A stretch of DNA of 64,000 bases from Acidobacteriota bacterium (GCA_018268715.1 JAFDVZ010000011.1:186001-250000); one strand, 5' to 3'; shown: positions 1 through 9,592, counted from the stretch's first letter. Numbers and translations: made by a program. The notes: generated by a model not told the origin, from the letters alone.

Positions 1-548
1 AGGTGGCGGCCGGAGTCGAACGCTGGACGCCTGCGGCCAAGCGCAATGAGATCCGGCTCTACAGCAAGAATGGGCGGGTGGAGGCGCTGTACGAAAAACA
101 TCACATGCTGCCGGCGTTTGAATCGCACCTGCTGGTGGGAACCGAACGCGTGCTGCTGATGCGGCCATCGGGTGAGTGGGGCATGACCATCTGCAAGGAC
201 ATGGACTTTCCCGCGCTCAGCCGCGAGTATGGCCGGGACGGGGCCGGGCTGCTGATTGTCCCCGCGTGGGATTTTGTCGACGACGGTTGGCTGCACAGCC
301 GCATGGCGATCCTGCGCGGGGTCGAGAGCGGATTCACGGTGGCGCGCGCGGCCAAACAGGGCCGGTTGACCGTCAGCGACAACAGGGGACGAGTTCTGGG
401 CGAACAGATCACCGGGGATTTCGCGACGCTGCTGGCCGCAGCACCCGTGGCTTACACGCGCACACTGTACGCATCCTACGGCGACTGGTTCGGCTGGTTG
501 ACGGTGATTTCGCTTGCGGGGCTGGGCCTGATGATCCGGCGGCGCTAA
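1..548 (+). CDS. Apolipoprotein N-acyltransferase-like protein, C-terminal part (5' truncated by window)
   Basis: Only the last ~181 residues are in the window; the reading frame is open at the left edge. The piece matches the C-terminal half of a nitrilase-fold domain as found in Lnt. YEKHHMLPAFE near residue 31 fits the catalytic-lysine motif, and TICKDMDFP near residue 62 fits the catalytic-cysteine motif. The glutamate of the nitrilase triad would lie upstream. A hydrophobic segment (WLTVISLAGLGLMI) followed by RRR closes the protein, like the last membrane helix of Lnt. Lnt transfers an acyl chain to the N-terminal cysteine of lipoproteins at the outer face of the inner membrane. ICKD in place of the more usual ICYE, and the short tail, leave open a divergent Lnt paralogue. 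The gene overlaps the convergent tag gene by 4 bp. Confidence 0.7.
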   Translation, partial: VAAGVERWTPAAKRNEIRLYSKNGRVEALYEKHHMLPAFESHLLVGTERVLLMRPSGEWGMTICKDMDFPALSREYGRDGAGLLIVPAWDFVDDGWLHSRMAILRGVESGFTVARAAKQGRLTVSDNRGRVLGEQITGDFATLLAAAPVAYTRTLYASYGDWFGWLTVISLAGLGLMIRRR

Positions 549-1120
549 CGGAGAGCGCCGCCGAGTTCAGTGAAACGGAAACAATCCACCGTGTGGTCGT
601 TCACCAGCCCGGTGGCTTGCATGAAGGCGTAGCAGATGGTGGTTCCGACAAAGCGGAATCCGCGGCGCTTGAGCTCCTTGCTGAGGGCGTCGGATTCGGG
701 AGTCCGGGTGGGGACCTCCTTCAACGCGCGCGGAGCATTCTGTTTCGGACCGCCGCCGACGAAGCTCCAGATGAAGGCGTCAAACGATCCGAACTCCTTC
801 CGCACTTCGAGAAACGCCTTTGCATTGGAGATGGAGCTTTCCACCTTGAGACGGTTCCGCACGATGCCCGGATCCTCGAGCAGCTTCTTCACCCTGGCGG
901 CGTTGTATCGCGCGACCACGGCGGGGTCGAAGCCGTCGTAGACCGCGCGATAACGGTCGCGCTTGGCGAGGATGGTGGTCCAACTCAACCCCGCCTGCGC
1001 GCCTTCGAGAATCAGGAACTCGAACCAAAGGCGATCGTCGTGAACCGGAACGCCCCACTCACGGTCGTGATAGGGGACGTTCAGATCGCCCTTGGCCCAC
1101 TGGCAACGGACCGGGTCCAT
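545..1120 (-). CDS. tag: DNA-3-methyladenine glycosylase I
   Basis: The 191-residue protein has the usual length of Tag, the constitutive glycosylase that removes 3-methyladenine from DNA in base excision repair. The zinc-binding residues of the family are all visible: Cys6 (RCQWAKGD), His18 (YHDREWGVP), His176 and Cys180 (NDHTVDCFRF). The core LEGAQAGLSWTTIL and the segment following KEFGSFDAFIW are also typical. The gene is convergent with the Lnt-like gene and lies just downstream of the MscS gene on the same strand (4 bp gap), so it may be cotranscribed with it. Confidence 0.95.
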   Translation of the reverse strand: MDPVRCQWAKGDLNVPYHDREWGVPVHDDRLWFEFLILEGAQAGLSWTTILAKRDRYRAVYDGFDPAVVARYNAARVKKLLEDPGIVRNRLKVESSISNAKAFLEVRKEFGSFDAFIWSFVGGGPKQNAPRALKEVPTRTPESDALSKELKRRGFRFVGTTICYAFMQATGLVNDHTVDCFRFTELGGALR

Positions 1121-1124
1121 GCGG

Positions 1125-1955
1125 TCAGGCAGCCGCCGTACGGCTGAGCTGAACTTCGTAATGGAGTTCGCCGGGGGCCGGGAAGCCCGCCGCGCCTAGC
1201 GTTTCCTTGATGGCGCGGTTGGCGTCGAAGTAGACCTGCCAGTAGTTGGCGTTCGCCGTGTACGGACGAACCGCGAGCACGGGGCCGGCCATGGTGAACG
1301 TCAGGATGCTCACTTCCGGCGCCGGCGTCTGGCACACGTTGGGAATCTTCTTGAGCGCCGCCGTCAGCAGTTCGATGGCCTGGGCGTGATCGGCCGAACC
1401 GCTCAACTGCGCCAGCAGGTCGACGCGGCGGTAGGCGTTCGCCGAGAAATTCTGGATGGTGTCGGAGAAGATCTTGCCGTTGCCGATGATGGTCTGGACA
1501 TTATCCGGCGTGTCGATGGTGGTGCCGAAGATGCCGATGTTGGTGACCGTGCCGGTGACGCCGCCGGCGGTGACGAAATCGCCGACCTTAAAGGGACGCA
1601 GGATCACCAGGAACAGTCCGGCGGCGAAGTTCGAGAGCAAACCGCTCCAGGCCGCGCCGATGGCCAGACCCGCGCCGGCGAGCAGGGCGGCGAAGGTGGT
1701 CGTCTCGACGCCGAAGAAGCCGAGCAGCGCGATGACCAGGGCGAGCGTCAACAGCACGCCGAGGCTCGAACGGATGTAGCTGACGATGGTCGAATCCAGG
1801 TGCTGGCGATCGAGCGCCTTGGCCACCAGGCTGACCGCGAAGCGGATCAGTCCGCGGCCGATGATCCAAAGAATAATCGCGCCGACCACCTTGAACCCCA
1901 CGGTGGTCAGCAGCGAAAGAGCGGTTTGCGAAATCGCGTTGAAATCGATGTGCAT
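1125..1955 (-). CDS. Small-conductance mechanosensitive channel (MscS family)
   Basis: The 276-residue protein has the plan of short MscS channels: an N-terminal helix (~18-40), a second helix (~62-85), and the glycine/alanine-rich pore helix (AGLAIGAAWSGLLSNFAAG, ~94-112) followed by LRPFKVGDFV, the conserved start of the cytoplasmic beta domain. The family forms homoheptamers in the inner membrane that open under membrane tension and release solutes during osmotic downshock. The segment TDTPDNVQTIIGNGKI-like after the beta domain matches the family motif for the vestibule. The gene stands upstream of tag on the same strand with a 4 bp gap and downstream of the DUF481 gene (42 bp gap). Confidence 0.9.
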   Translation of the reverse strand: MHIDFNAISQTALSLLTTVGFKVVGAIILWIIGRGLIRFAVSLVAKALDRQHLDSTIVSYIRSSLGVLLTLALVIALLGFFGVETTTFAALLAGAGLAIGAAWSGLLSNFAAGLFLVILRPFKVGDFVTAGGVTGTVTNIGIFGTTIDTPDNVQTIIGNGKIFSDTIQNFSANAYRRVDLLAQLSGSADHAQAIELLTAALKKIPNVCQTPAPEVSILTFTMAGPVLAVRPYTANANYWQVYFDANRAIKETLGAAGFPAPGELHYEVQLSRTAAA

Positions 1956-1997
1956 TCGTGTCTCCTGACTGGTGAACCTGAAGCTGTATCGCCTATT

Positions 1998-3059
1998 CTA
2001 CTTCGCGAAGGTCAGTCGAACGCCGGTGGTAAACAGAGTGTCGTTCTTTTTCCGGCCGGCGACGGGGTCGCTCAGATAACGGTCGCTAAAACTCAACTGC
2101 CATCCGAACCACTTACGGATCGAAGTCACGAAGGAGACGTCGAAGTTGATGCGATTGGCCGAGTCGGAGAAGCCGGGGTAGAAAAAGAACTTCTCCTGGA
2201 GCGTCGTGATCTTCGAGAACTTGTGCATGAACACCTGGCCGACCAAGGCCTCGCCATGAGTGCGGTTGAGGCCGGTGCTGAAGAACTCGCGATTCACCGC
2301 GCCGCCAGCCTGGAAGTCGAGCGTGGTCGTGTCCTTCGCGATGACGTGATAGCCGAGGCCGCCAGCGGGCACGAAGCGCAGATCGAGGGACTGGAACTCG
2401 TCATTTTCCAGGTCGACGGATCCGAAGCCGAACAGCTTCTTAGACAGGTTGATGTTGTAGGAGAGACCGCCGCGCTTGGCGTTCGCCGTAACAACGCCGC
2501 TCTTGTCGCCGACCGTGCCGGACGAGTAAATGGACGTGAAGTAGGCCGACATCTTGTCCCGCGTGGTGGCGCGGGAGGCGTTGGCGGTCAGGTTGAACGT
2601 GTTGGTGACGGCGTTGCCGCGGCTCTGCGCGTAGCCGAGGTCGAGGAATCCGGTCCACAGGTCGGTGAGGCGCGGGTTGCGGAAGCGCTCCAACTGGGCC
2701 TGGTAAGCGGCCTCTTCGGACTTCGAACGGATGTATTCGACGCTTTCGCGGGGCGCGGTGACGACGCCGGCGTCCTTGGTCTCGACGTTGATCTTGCCGT
2801 CGCCGGTTTGCACCGAGCCGACCAGTTGCTGGCCGCCCTTGAGGCCGACATTCAGCGGTTCGGTGGACTTGATGTCGGTGACGGCGCTCCACGGGATGGT
2901 GATGTCGCCGGCCAACTCCGATTTGAGGACCAGGTTCTTGCCATCGTATTTCACGATGCTCCCGGAGATGCGATCTCCGTTTTTGAGCACCACCTGGTCG
3001 GCCCACAGGCTGAAGCACGCGCACACGGCGCACAAAACCGCTAATCGAATTCGTTTCAT
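1998..3059 (-). CDS. DUF481 (YdiY-like) outer-membrane protein
   Basis: I start the 353-residue protein at MKRIRLAVLCAVC because this gives a clean signal peptide ending near SLWA; an in-frame ATG lies four codons upstream. The mature N-terminus carries two related small beta units (VVLKNGDRISGSIVKYDGK and VGLKGGQQLVGSVQTGDGK), each a 'knob' seen before many DUF481 barrels. From ~residue 140 the sequence alternates in short amphipathic strands and ends in VRLTFAK, as expected of an outer-membrane beta-barrel. DUF481 includes E. coli YdiY, an acid- or salt-induced outer-membrane protein of unknown transport role. The gene is divergent from the M28 peptidase gene; the 132 bp between them show no strong promoter match. 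Confidence 0.85.
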   Translation of the reverse strand: MKRIRLAVLCAVCACFSLWADQVVLKNGDRISGSIVKYDGKNLVLKSELAGDITIPWSAVTDIKSTEPLNVGLKGGQQLVGSVQTGDGKINVETKDAGVVTAPRESVEYIRSKSEEAAYQAQLERFRNPRLTDLWTGFLDLGYAQSRGNAVTNTFNLTANASRATTRDKMSAYFTSIYSSGTVGDKSGVVTANAKRGGLSYNINLSKKLFGFGSVDLENDEFQSLDLRFVPAGGLGYHVIAKDTTTLDFQAGGAVNREFFSTGLNRTHGEALVGQVFMHKFSKITTLQEKFFFYPGFSDSANRINFDVSFVTSIRKWFGWQLSFSDRYLSDPVAGRKKNDTLFTTGVRLTFAK

Positions 3060-3191
3060 TGCGATGATCATTGCTACTGCTTTGATTCAGTATGCCAACT
3101 CAGCACGAGGCCGACAATCAGACCATCGCCCGGCGGGAGGAAGACAAAATAGTGATAACGGAAGCACTTCGCAATCCGTCAAACTAGGAAT

Positions 3192-4673
3192 ATGTCACCC
3201 TTGCGCCCGCTTGCGGGCCTGCTTGTCGCGCTGGTCGCGGCGCCGGCGGCGGAGCTCGCCGCCGATCCCAACGTACGGGCGGCGCTTGACCGCATCTCGG
3301 CAGCCAGTATGCGGGGACATCTCTCGTTTCTCGCCTCCGATCTGCTGGAGGGACGGGGGACGCCGTCGCGCGGCCTGGATATCGCTGCCGAGTACATCGC
3401 GGCGCAGTATCGGCGCGCGGGGCTGGAGCCGATGGGGGACGACGGGTACTTCCAGACGGCCCGGTTTTCCACGTTCGAGCCGCAGAAGGAGGGCCTGAAG
3501 TTCGAACTGGAAGGGGACGGGAAACAGGCGGCCCCGCCGGCCGACCAGGTGACGACGGCGACGACCTCGGCGGTGTCGCTTTCCGCAACACCGGTGTTGA
3601 GACTCACCGCGGCGGACGCGGAGAAGGCGGCGCAGTGGAAGCACGATGACGTGAAAGACAAGGCCATCGCGATCCATTTCCGAAGCAACTTCGATCGCGA
3701 GGGATTCCGGCTGTATTCGACCGTGCGGCGCCTGCGCCCCGCCCTGCTGATTCTGACGGGAAGCGCCGCGCGCGGGCGCCGGACGCAGTTGGTCGCGCAA
3801 GATGCGCGGGAATCCGAAACGCCCGTGATCACGCTGGGCGAGGGAGACGCCGCCAAGTTGCTGGAGGAGACCGACGGGCTGAAGATTTCCGTGACAATTC
3901 CGGCGCCCAAGGAGACCGCGGTGACGCTGCGCAACGTCGCGGGCCTGCTGCGTGGATCCGATCCCGTTCTGAAGGACAGCTACATCCTGGTGACCGGCCA
4001 CTACGATCACATGGGCATACGGCCGACCGGCGACGGCGATCGCATCTTCAACGGCGCGAATGACGACGCGAGTGGAACGGTGTCGGTGATGGAGATCGCG
4101 GCCGCGCTGGCCGGGATGTCGCCGAAACCGAAACGCTCCATTGTGTTCGTCGCGCTGTTTGGCGAGGAGTTAGGTCTGTTGGGGAGCCAATATTACGGGC
4201 GCCATCCGCTGGCGCCGCTGGTGAAAACGATCGCCAATGTGAACCTGGAGCAGGTGGGGCGCACCGACTCATCCGACGGTCCGCAGATCGCCATGGGGAG
4301 TTTCACGGGTTTTGATTACTCCGACATGCCGGCGCTGTTTGAGAGGGCCGGGGCGCAGGTCGGCGTCAAGGTCTATAAAGACGCCAAGCGCAGCGATCCG
4401 TTCTTTTCGCGCAGCGATAACCAGGCGTTGGCCGACTTAGGCGTGCCGTCCCACACGCTGTGCGTCGCCTTCGAATTTCCGGACTATCATGGCCTGGGCG
4501 ATGAGTGGCAGAAGATCGATTATGACAATATGGCCAAGGTGGACCGGATGGTGGCGCTGGGCGTACTCATGATGGCTGACTCAGACGCGCCGCCGAGGTG
4601 GAACACGACCGACGCCAAGGCGAAGAAATACTCAGACGCATGGAACGCGCTTCACTCCGAGGCGACGCACTGA
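3192..4673 (+). CDS. Secreted M28 family zinc aminopeptidase
   Basis: The 493-residue protein begins with a signal peptide (LAGLLVALVAAPAAELAA). The M28 metal ligands can be placed: His270 (GHYDHMG), Asp291 (NGANDDASGT), the catalytic Glu325-Glu326 pair (GEELGLLGS), an Asp after NLEQVGR, and His433 (PDYHGLGDEW). Residues ~120-250, between the signal region and the catalytic core, fit a protease-associated (PA) insert. M28 enzymes are cocatalytic di-zinc exopeptidases that remove N-terminal amino acids from peptides; export implies scavenging of extracellular or periplasmic peptides. It stands alone, divergent from the DUF481 gene and convergent with the GH13 gene 7 bp away. Confidence 0.9.
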   Translation: MSPLRPLAGLLVALVAAPAAELAADPNVRAALDRISAASMRGHLSFLASDLLEGRGTPSRGLDIAAEYIAAQYRRAGLEPMGDDGYFQTARFSTFEPQKEGLKFELEGDGKQAAPPADQVTTATTSAVSLSATPVLRLTAADAEKAAQWKHDDVKDKAIAIHFRSNFDREGFRLYSTVRRLRPALLILTGSAARGRRTQLVAQDARESETPVITLGEGDAAKLLEETDGLKISVTIPAPKETAVTLRNVAGLLRGSDPVLKDSYILVTGHYDHMGIRPTGDGDRIFNGANDDASGTVSVMEIAAALAGMSPKPKRSIVFVALFGEELGLLGSQYYGRHPLAPLVKTIANVNLEQVGRTDSSDGPQIAMGSFTGFDYSDMPALFERAGAQVGVKVYKDAKRSDPFFSRSDNQALADLGVPSHTLCVAFEFPDYHGLGDEWQKIDYDNMAKVDRMVALGVLMMADSDAPPRWNTTDAKAKKYSDAWNALHSEATH

Positions 4674-4680
4674 CGCGCGG

Positions 4681-6537
4681 CTATTTCGCGACGAGATAGA
4701 CGGCGGCGGTCCGCGCGGCTAACTCGGCGGTGAGTTGGCCGTCATGCAGGACCGCTTCGCCGGATCCCAGAGCGTTGGCGAGGCGGCCGTCGGCGATCGC
4801 GGGCGCGGGCGCCGTCACTTTGGCCGCCTTCGCATCGTTATTGAACGCAATGATGGCGACGCATCCCGGCGATGAACGTTGATAGACCCAGGATTGGTCC
4901 GTGGCGCTGAGTTGGGTGAATGCGCCGCTGCGCAGGCAGACGTTCGCGGCGCGCAGTCCGGCCAGTTTGCGGACGTGTTCGAACACGGCCTGCTGGTTCG
5001 CATCGCGGCCGGCGGGGGTGAAGGCGTCGCGGGCGTCGCCGGGGAAGCCGCCTGGAAAGTCGCGACGGTTGTCCGGGTCGGCGCCGCCCGGGAGTCCGAT
5101 TTCGTCGCCGTAGTAAATCATCGGGACGCCGCGCGCGGTGAGCAGGAACGTGAACGCCAGTTTCAGGCCGTCCACCGTGGCGCCGGGCTCATTCATGAAA
5201 CGCGGGACGTCGTGCAGGCCGAGGAAGGTCACCAGCGTGGCGGCATTTGGATAGAGATAGTCGTGCCCGACCATGTTCGCTAACTCACGGATGCTTTTTC
5301 CGTTAGCGAAGGCCCGGCGGAGGACGAAGTGAGAGGGAAAGTCGAACAGCGAATCGACGCCCGTGTCGACGCCGTCGAAACGGGCCGCGCCGCCCTGGAA
5401 GAAGGAGACTAACGCCGGGTCGCCGTCGAACATCTCGCCCACCACGCGGAAGTTCGGGTATTCCCGCTTGATGGCGGCCATCCAGTCGCGCCAGAAGGCG
5501 CGCGGAACGTAGGGCCAGGTGTCCTGTCTTATGCCGTCCATTCCGCTAACTCCGATCCACCAGAGAGTGTTCTGGATGAGATAGCGCGCCACCTCGGGAT
5601 CGTTCTGATTCAGGTCGGGAAGAATGTCGATGAACCAGCCTTCGAGGGTCGCCTTGCGCATGGCGGCGGGCGAGTGCGGATCCATCAGCGTCCAGGTTTG
5701 CCAGGTGTTCGCCAGGTGATTGGCGAGGGTTCCGTTGTACCAGGTGGGGGTTGGCGAGTCGGCGACCCAGGGGTGATAGGGACCGGTGTGATTCGCCACC
5801 TGATCCTGGATGATCTTGAGGCCTGCCGCGTGGGCCTTCTCGACTAACTCGCGGAATTTGTCGAGCGTTCCGATGTGTTCTTCGACGCCGTAGAAATCCA
5901 CCGCGCCGTAGCCGTGATAGTCGGTGATGGGCTGTCCGTCGTAGGTCTCCTTGCGGTTGAGATGGTTCACGTTGTCGTAGACGGGGTTGACCCAGATGGC
6001 GGTAACTCCCAGGTCCTTGAGATAGGGCAGTTTGTCGATGACTCCCTGGAGGTCGCCGCCGTGGTAGTAACGGCCCTTGGAACGGTCGAGCAGGCCTTTG
6101 GAGACGGGCGGGTCGTCATTCGTCGTGTCGCCGTCGGCGAAACGGTCCGGCATGAGGAGATAGATCAGGTCGTCGGGGGAGAAGCCCTGGAAACGTCCCT
6201 GGCGCGGGAGCGGCGCGTCGATGCGGAAGGGGATCGCCGCCTTTCCTTCGCCGGTAACAGCGGCGATCTCCACCGGGCCCGGCCGGGCGGAACGCGGGAT
6301 GGCGAGGTCGACGAACAGGTAGGTCCCGGCGCTATTGACGCGGACGTTCGAGGCTCGGAAACCTTTGGCTGAAGCGACGACGCGGGCGTCGCGGAGGTTC
6401 GCGCCGCGGATCAACAGGCGGATGGGATTGATGGAGTGCGCGGCCCACCAGTTGGGCGGCTCGACTTTGGTGACCTGGGGCGGAGCGGCCGGCAGCAATC
6501 CGGCCGAGAGCAGTAGAGCGGCGATCGCCTGGCGCAT
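4681..6537 (-). CDS. Secreted GH13 alpha-amylase / cyclomaltodextrinase-like enzyme
   Basis: The 618-residue protein has a signal peptide (AIAALLLSAGLLPAAPP), an N-terminal Ig-like domain of cyclomaltodextrinase type (~20-105, with VEPPNWW), and a GH13 (beta/alpha)8 barrel. The catalytic triad is clear: nucleophile Asp339 (GIRQDTW), acid/base Glu368 (VVGEMF) and Asp443 (GLHDVPRF). DQVANHTGP is conserved region I. A short C-terminal beta domain ends the protein. It likely hydrolyses alpha-1,4-glucans or maltodextrins outside the cytoplasm; substrate choice (starch, pullulan or cyclodextrin) cannot be read from sequence. It is divergent from the DUF1080 operon and has no same-strand neighbour nearby. 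Confidence 0.9.
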   Translation of the reverse strand: MRQAIAALLLSAGLLPAAPPQVTKVEPPNWWAAHSINPIRLLIRGANLRDARVVASAKGFRASNVRVNSAGTYLFVDLAIPRSARPGPVEIAAVTGEGKAAIPFRIDAPLPRQGRFQGFSPDDLIYLLMPDRFADGDTTNDDPPVSKGLLDRSKGRYYHGGDLQGVIDKLPYLKDLGVTAIWVNPVYDNVNHLNRKETYDGQPITDYHGYGAVDFYGVEEHIGTLDKFRELVEKAHAAGLKIIQDQVANHTGPYHPWVADSPTPTWYNGTLANHLANTWQTWTLMDPHSPAAMRKATLEGWFIDILPDLNQNDPEVARYLIQNTLWWIGVSGMDGIRQDTWPYVPRAFWRDWMAAIKREYPNFRVVGEMFDGDPALVSFFQGGAARFDGVDTGVDSLFDFPSHFVLRRAFANGKSIRELANMVGHDYLYPNAATLVTFLGLHDVPRFMNEPGATVDGLKLAFTFLLTARGVPMIYYGDEIGLPGGADPDNRRDFPGGFPGDARDAFTPAGRDANQQAVFEHVRKLAGLRAANVCLRSGAFTQLSATDQSWVYQRSSPGCVAIIAFNNDAKAAKVTAPAPAIADGRLANALGSGEAVLHDGQLTAELAARTAAVYLVAK

Positions 6538-6594
6538 GTTATCTGCATCTTACATGGAACCGGCGCCGGAAGCATGGGCGGCGCGGGACGCGGC

Positions 6595-6600
6595 TATACT
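6595..6600 (+). promoter_or_regulatory. Candidate -10 box of the DUF1080-S9 operon
   Basis: TATACT lies 6 nt before the ATG at 6607. If used, transcription would start at or next to the start codon, giving a leaderless mRNA. No good -35 box is visible and no Shine-Dalgarno sequence precedes the ATG, which fits that reading. Confidence 0.35.
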
Positions 6601-6606
6601 GCTTTC

Positions 6607-7560
6607 ATGCGGATTCTACTGTTTCTTACGGCCGCGATCTGCTGCGCGGCGGCGAGCAAGGACGCCCAGTTCAACGGCCGCTGGGACATCAACGTCGTGA
6701 ATGAGCCGCGCGCTCGCGTGTGGTGGCTGGAGGTGACGGGCGCGGGGACGCCGCAGGTAGCCGGCAAGTTCGTCGGCGCGCCGGGCGGCGGGATGGATGT
6801 GATTCCTCGTATTTCGGTGAAGGGCGGGCAACTGGAGTTCGAGTTCGACCGCATCTATAAGGGCCCGCGCAACGGTCCGATGCAGAAGGGCGTATATAAG
6901 GCGAAGCTGGAGGGCGGTAAGTTGCAGGGCTCGTTTCAGGTGGAGGGCGATGACTCGTCACGGCTGGCCTGGACGGGCGTGCGCGCCGCCGAAATCAAGG
7001 ACAAAGACGATGGTTCGTGGAAGACGGGCAAGCGGATTGCCGTGTTCAACGGGCGCGATCTTAGCGGTTGGCATACGCGGCTGGCTGGTCATGAGATCGG
7101 CTGGCGGGTCACCGATGGGTTGCTGAATAATGGCGCCGCGGGGGTGCCCGACCTGGTGAGCGATGCTACGTTCTGGAATTTCCAATTGCATGTGGAGTAT
7201 CGCATTGGCAAGGGGTCTAATAGCGGCGTGGGGCTGCGCGGGCGGTACGAGATCCAGATCCTCGACGACGGCGGACGGCCCATCGATGTGCATAGCAACG
7301 GCGCGCTGTATAGCCGCGTTGTGCCGTCCAAGGAGGCCAGCCGCGCGCCGGGCGAGTGGCAACAGTTCGATATCCGCCTGGTGGGACGCACGCTGACGGT
7401 GGTGTTGAACGATCAGAAGGTCATCGACCACGCCGAGGTGGAGGGACTGACCGCCATCGCCAATAACGGCGATGAGGGCAAGCCAGGGCCGCTGATCCTG
7501 CAGGGCGATCATGGGCCGGTTGAGTTTCGCAATATTACGCTGACTCCGTTGACTAAATAG
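6607..7560 (+). CDS. Secreted DUF1080 (3-keto-disaccharide hydrolase domain) protein
   Basis: The 317-residue protein starts at MRILLFLTAAICCAAASK, a signal peptide; an upstream in-frame extension lacks signal character. Residues ~20-120 form a beta-rich region of unknown fold. Residues ~135-317 match DUF1080: it opens with IAVFNGRDLSGWH and contains GSNSGVGLRGRYEIQILDDG and the closing QGDHGPVEFRNI, all typical of the concanavalin-like family. Some members hydrolyse 3-keto-glycosides after sugar oxidation by Gfo/Idh enzymes. It is followed after 2 bp by the S9 peptidase, so the two are almost certainly cotranscribed. Acidobacteria and Planctomycetes carry many such proteins. Confidence 0.85.
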   Translation: MRILLFLTAAICCAAASKDAQFNGRWDINVVNEPRARVWWLEVTGAGTPQVAGKFVGAPGGGMDVIPRISVKGGQLEFEFDRIYKGPRNGPMQKGVYKAKLEGGKLQGSFQVEGDDSSRLAWTGVRAAEIKDKDDGSWKTGKRIAVFNGRDLSGWHTRLAGHEIGWRVTDGLLNNGAAGVPDLVSDATFWNFQLHVEYRIGKGSNSGVGLRGRYEIQILDDGGRPIDVHSNGALYSRVVPSKEASRAPGEWQQFDIRLVGRTLTVVLNDQKVIDHAEVEGLTAIANNGDEGKPGPLILQGDHGPVEFRNITLTPLTK

Positions 7561-7562
7561 TT

Positions 7563-9590
7563 ATGCGACCTATCTTATTGCTGGTTGCCGCCGCGGCCGC
7601 CTGGGGCGCCGATGGCTCTTTCACGCTGGAACAGATCATGTCGCGGCCGTTCGTTTCGGAGTTGACGGCGGGGCCGGGCGGGCGCGTGGCCTGGCTGGTG
7701 AACGTCCGCGGCGTGCGGAATGTCTATGTCGCCGAACAGCCGGAGTACCGCGGGCGGGCGGTGACTCGCTTCGCCGAGGACGATGGACAGGACGTCGGCA
7801 AGCTGCGCTGGATGCCGGATGGCAAGGCGGTGGCGTTCATTCGCGGCGGGGATCTGGAGTTTCCGCGCACTGAACATCCGAATCCGCTGAGTCGCGCCGA
7901 GGGTGTGGAGCAGGGCGTGTGGATCGCGACGGTCGACGGGAAGACGCGCAAGCTGGCCGAGGGCGGAAGCGTCGCGCCGTTGGATGCGACGCGCGTTTTG
8001 TACACGAAGGGGAATCAGATCTGGTCGGTGGGGCTGGCCGACGATGCGAAACCGGCGATGGTGGCGCAGCCGCGCGGCGCGGTGGAGGATTTGACGGTGG
8101 CGCCCGATGGGAGCGCGGTGGCGTTCACGAGCGAGCGGCGCATGCATGGGTTTGTCGGCGTGTACCGGTTCGCGGATAAGAGCCTGCGGTATCTGGACGC
8201 GAGCGTGGATACGGACCAGTCGCCGGCATGGTCGCCCGATTCGAAGTCGGTGGCGTTTGTGCGGGTGGCGGCGGGTTCGCGGCGGCAGGGCGGGGCGCAC
8301 AGGGAGGATGCGGAGCCGTGGTCGATTCGCGTGGCCGATGCCGCGACGGGCCGTGGGCGGGAGGTTTGGAAGGCGCGGGCGGGGGTTGGCAGCGCGTTTC
8401 ATCCGCTTGCATCCGGCACGCTGCTGTGGGGCGATGGGCGGCTGGTGTTTCCCTGGGAGCGCGATGGGTGGTCGCATTTGTACTCGGTGGCGGAGGGCGG
8501 GGGCGAGGCCGCGCTGCTGACGCCGGGCGAGTTCGAGGTGGAGCATGCGGCGCTGGCTCCGGATCGGCGAAGGGTGGTGTTTTCGTCGAATCAGGGCGAC
8601 ATCGACCGGCGGCATATATGGCGCGTCGGCGTGACGGCGGGCGCGAAGGCCGCTGCTTTGACGAGCGGGGCGGGGATTGAGTGGTCGCCGGCGGCGCTCG
8701 ATGGCGGGGCGGTGGCGTTCCTGCGCTCGGACGCTCGTCAGCCGGCGCGGGCGGCGATTCAGACGGCGGGCGGGGCGGGGCGCGATCTCGCGGAAGGGCT
8801 GCTAGCGGCGGACTTTCCCGCATCGGCCATGGTCGAGCCGCAGCCGGTGATCTTTCCCGCCGCCGACGGCATGCCGATTCATGGACAGTTGTTTCTGCCG
8901 CGCGGGGGCGCCGCGAAGAAACCCGCGCTGATCTTTTTCCATGGCGGGTCGCGCCGGCAGATGCTGCTGGGTTGGCATTACATGTATTACTACAACAACG
9001 CCTATGCGCTGAATCAGTATCTGGCTTCGCAGGGTTATCTCGTGCTGAGTGTGAATTACCGGAGCGGAGTGGGATATGGGCTGAATTTCCGGGAGGCGAT
9101 TAACTACGGACTTACCGGCGCGAGTGAGTATAACGATGTCATCGGGGCGGGGTTGTATGTGCGCGGGCGGGCGGACGTGGACCCGAAGCGCATCGGGCTG
9201 TGGGGCGGCTCCTATGGCGGGTACCTGACGGCGTTGGGGCTCGCTCGCGGATCCGATTTGTTCGCGGCCGGAGTGGATTTTCATGGAGTCCACGACTGGT
9301 CGAAATTGCGAGATTTCGGGACGAATGTCGCGGAGGAGCGAACAGCGTTCGAGTCGTCGCCGATGGCGGCGGTGAAGACGTGGCGGTCGCCCGTGCTGCT
9401 GATTCATGGGGATGACGACCGGAATGTTCCGTTTACCGAGACGCTGCGGCTGGTGACTGCCTTGCGGGCTCAGAAGGTCGACTTCGAGGAGCTGATTTTC
9501 CCGGATGAGATTCATGACTTCCTGAGTTATCGGCACTGGGTGGAGTCATACCAGGCCACGGTCGATTTCTTCGCCCGGAAGATGCGGTAG
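7563..9590 (+). CDS. Secreted S9 family prolyl oligopeptidase/dipeptidyl peptidase
   Basis: The 675-residue protein has a signal peptide (PILLLVAAAAAWGA), a beta-propeller of WD40/TolB-like blades (~25-420, e.g. DQSPAWSPDSKSVAFVR), and a C-terminal alpha/beta-hydrolase. The catalytic triad is Ser550 (GGSYGGY), Asp619 (HGDDDRNVPF) and His651 (DEIHDFL). S9 enzymes cleave short peptides, often after proline, with the propeller gating access. The start lies 2 bp after the DUF1080 stop and the stop lies 2 bp before the next gene; both junctions read TAGTTATG, so translation is probably coupled. The neighbourhood gives no specific substrate. Confidence 0.92.
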   Translation: MRPILLLVAAAAAWGADGSFTLEQIMSRPFVSELTAGPGGRVAWLVNVRGVRNVYVAEQPEYRGRAVTRFAEDDGQDVGKLRWMPDGKAVAFIRGGDLEFPRTEHPNPLSRAEGVEQGVWIATVDGKTRKLAEGGSVAPLDATRVLYTKGNQIWSVGLADDAKPAMVAQPRGAVEDLTVAPDGSAVAFTSERRMHGFVGVYRFADKSLRYLDASVDTDQSPAWSPDSKSVAFVRVAAGSRRQGGAHREDAEPWSIRVADAATGRGREVWKARAGVGSAFHPLASGTLLWGDGRLVFPWERDGWSHLYSVAEGGGEAALLTPGEFEVEHAALAPDRRRVVFSSNQGDIDRRHIWRVGVTAGAKAAALTSGAGIEWSPAALDGGAVAFLRSDARQPARAAIQTAGGAGRDLAEGLLAADFPASAMVEPQPVIFPAADGMPIHGQLFLPRGGAAKKPALIFFHGGSRRQMLLGWHYMYYYNNAYALNQYLASQGYLVLSVNYRSGVGYGLNFREAINYGLTGASEYNDVIGAGLYVRGRADVDPKRIGLWGGSYGGYLTALGLARGSDLFAAGVDFHGVHDWSKLRDFGTNVAEERTAFESSPMAAVKTWRSPVLLIHGDDDRNVPFTETLRLVTALRAQKVDFEELIFPDEIHDFLSYRHWVESYQATVDFFARKMR

Positions 9591-9592
9591 TT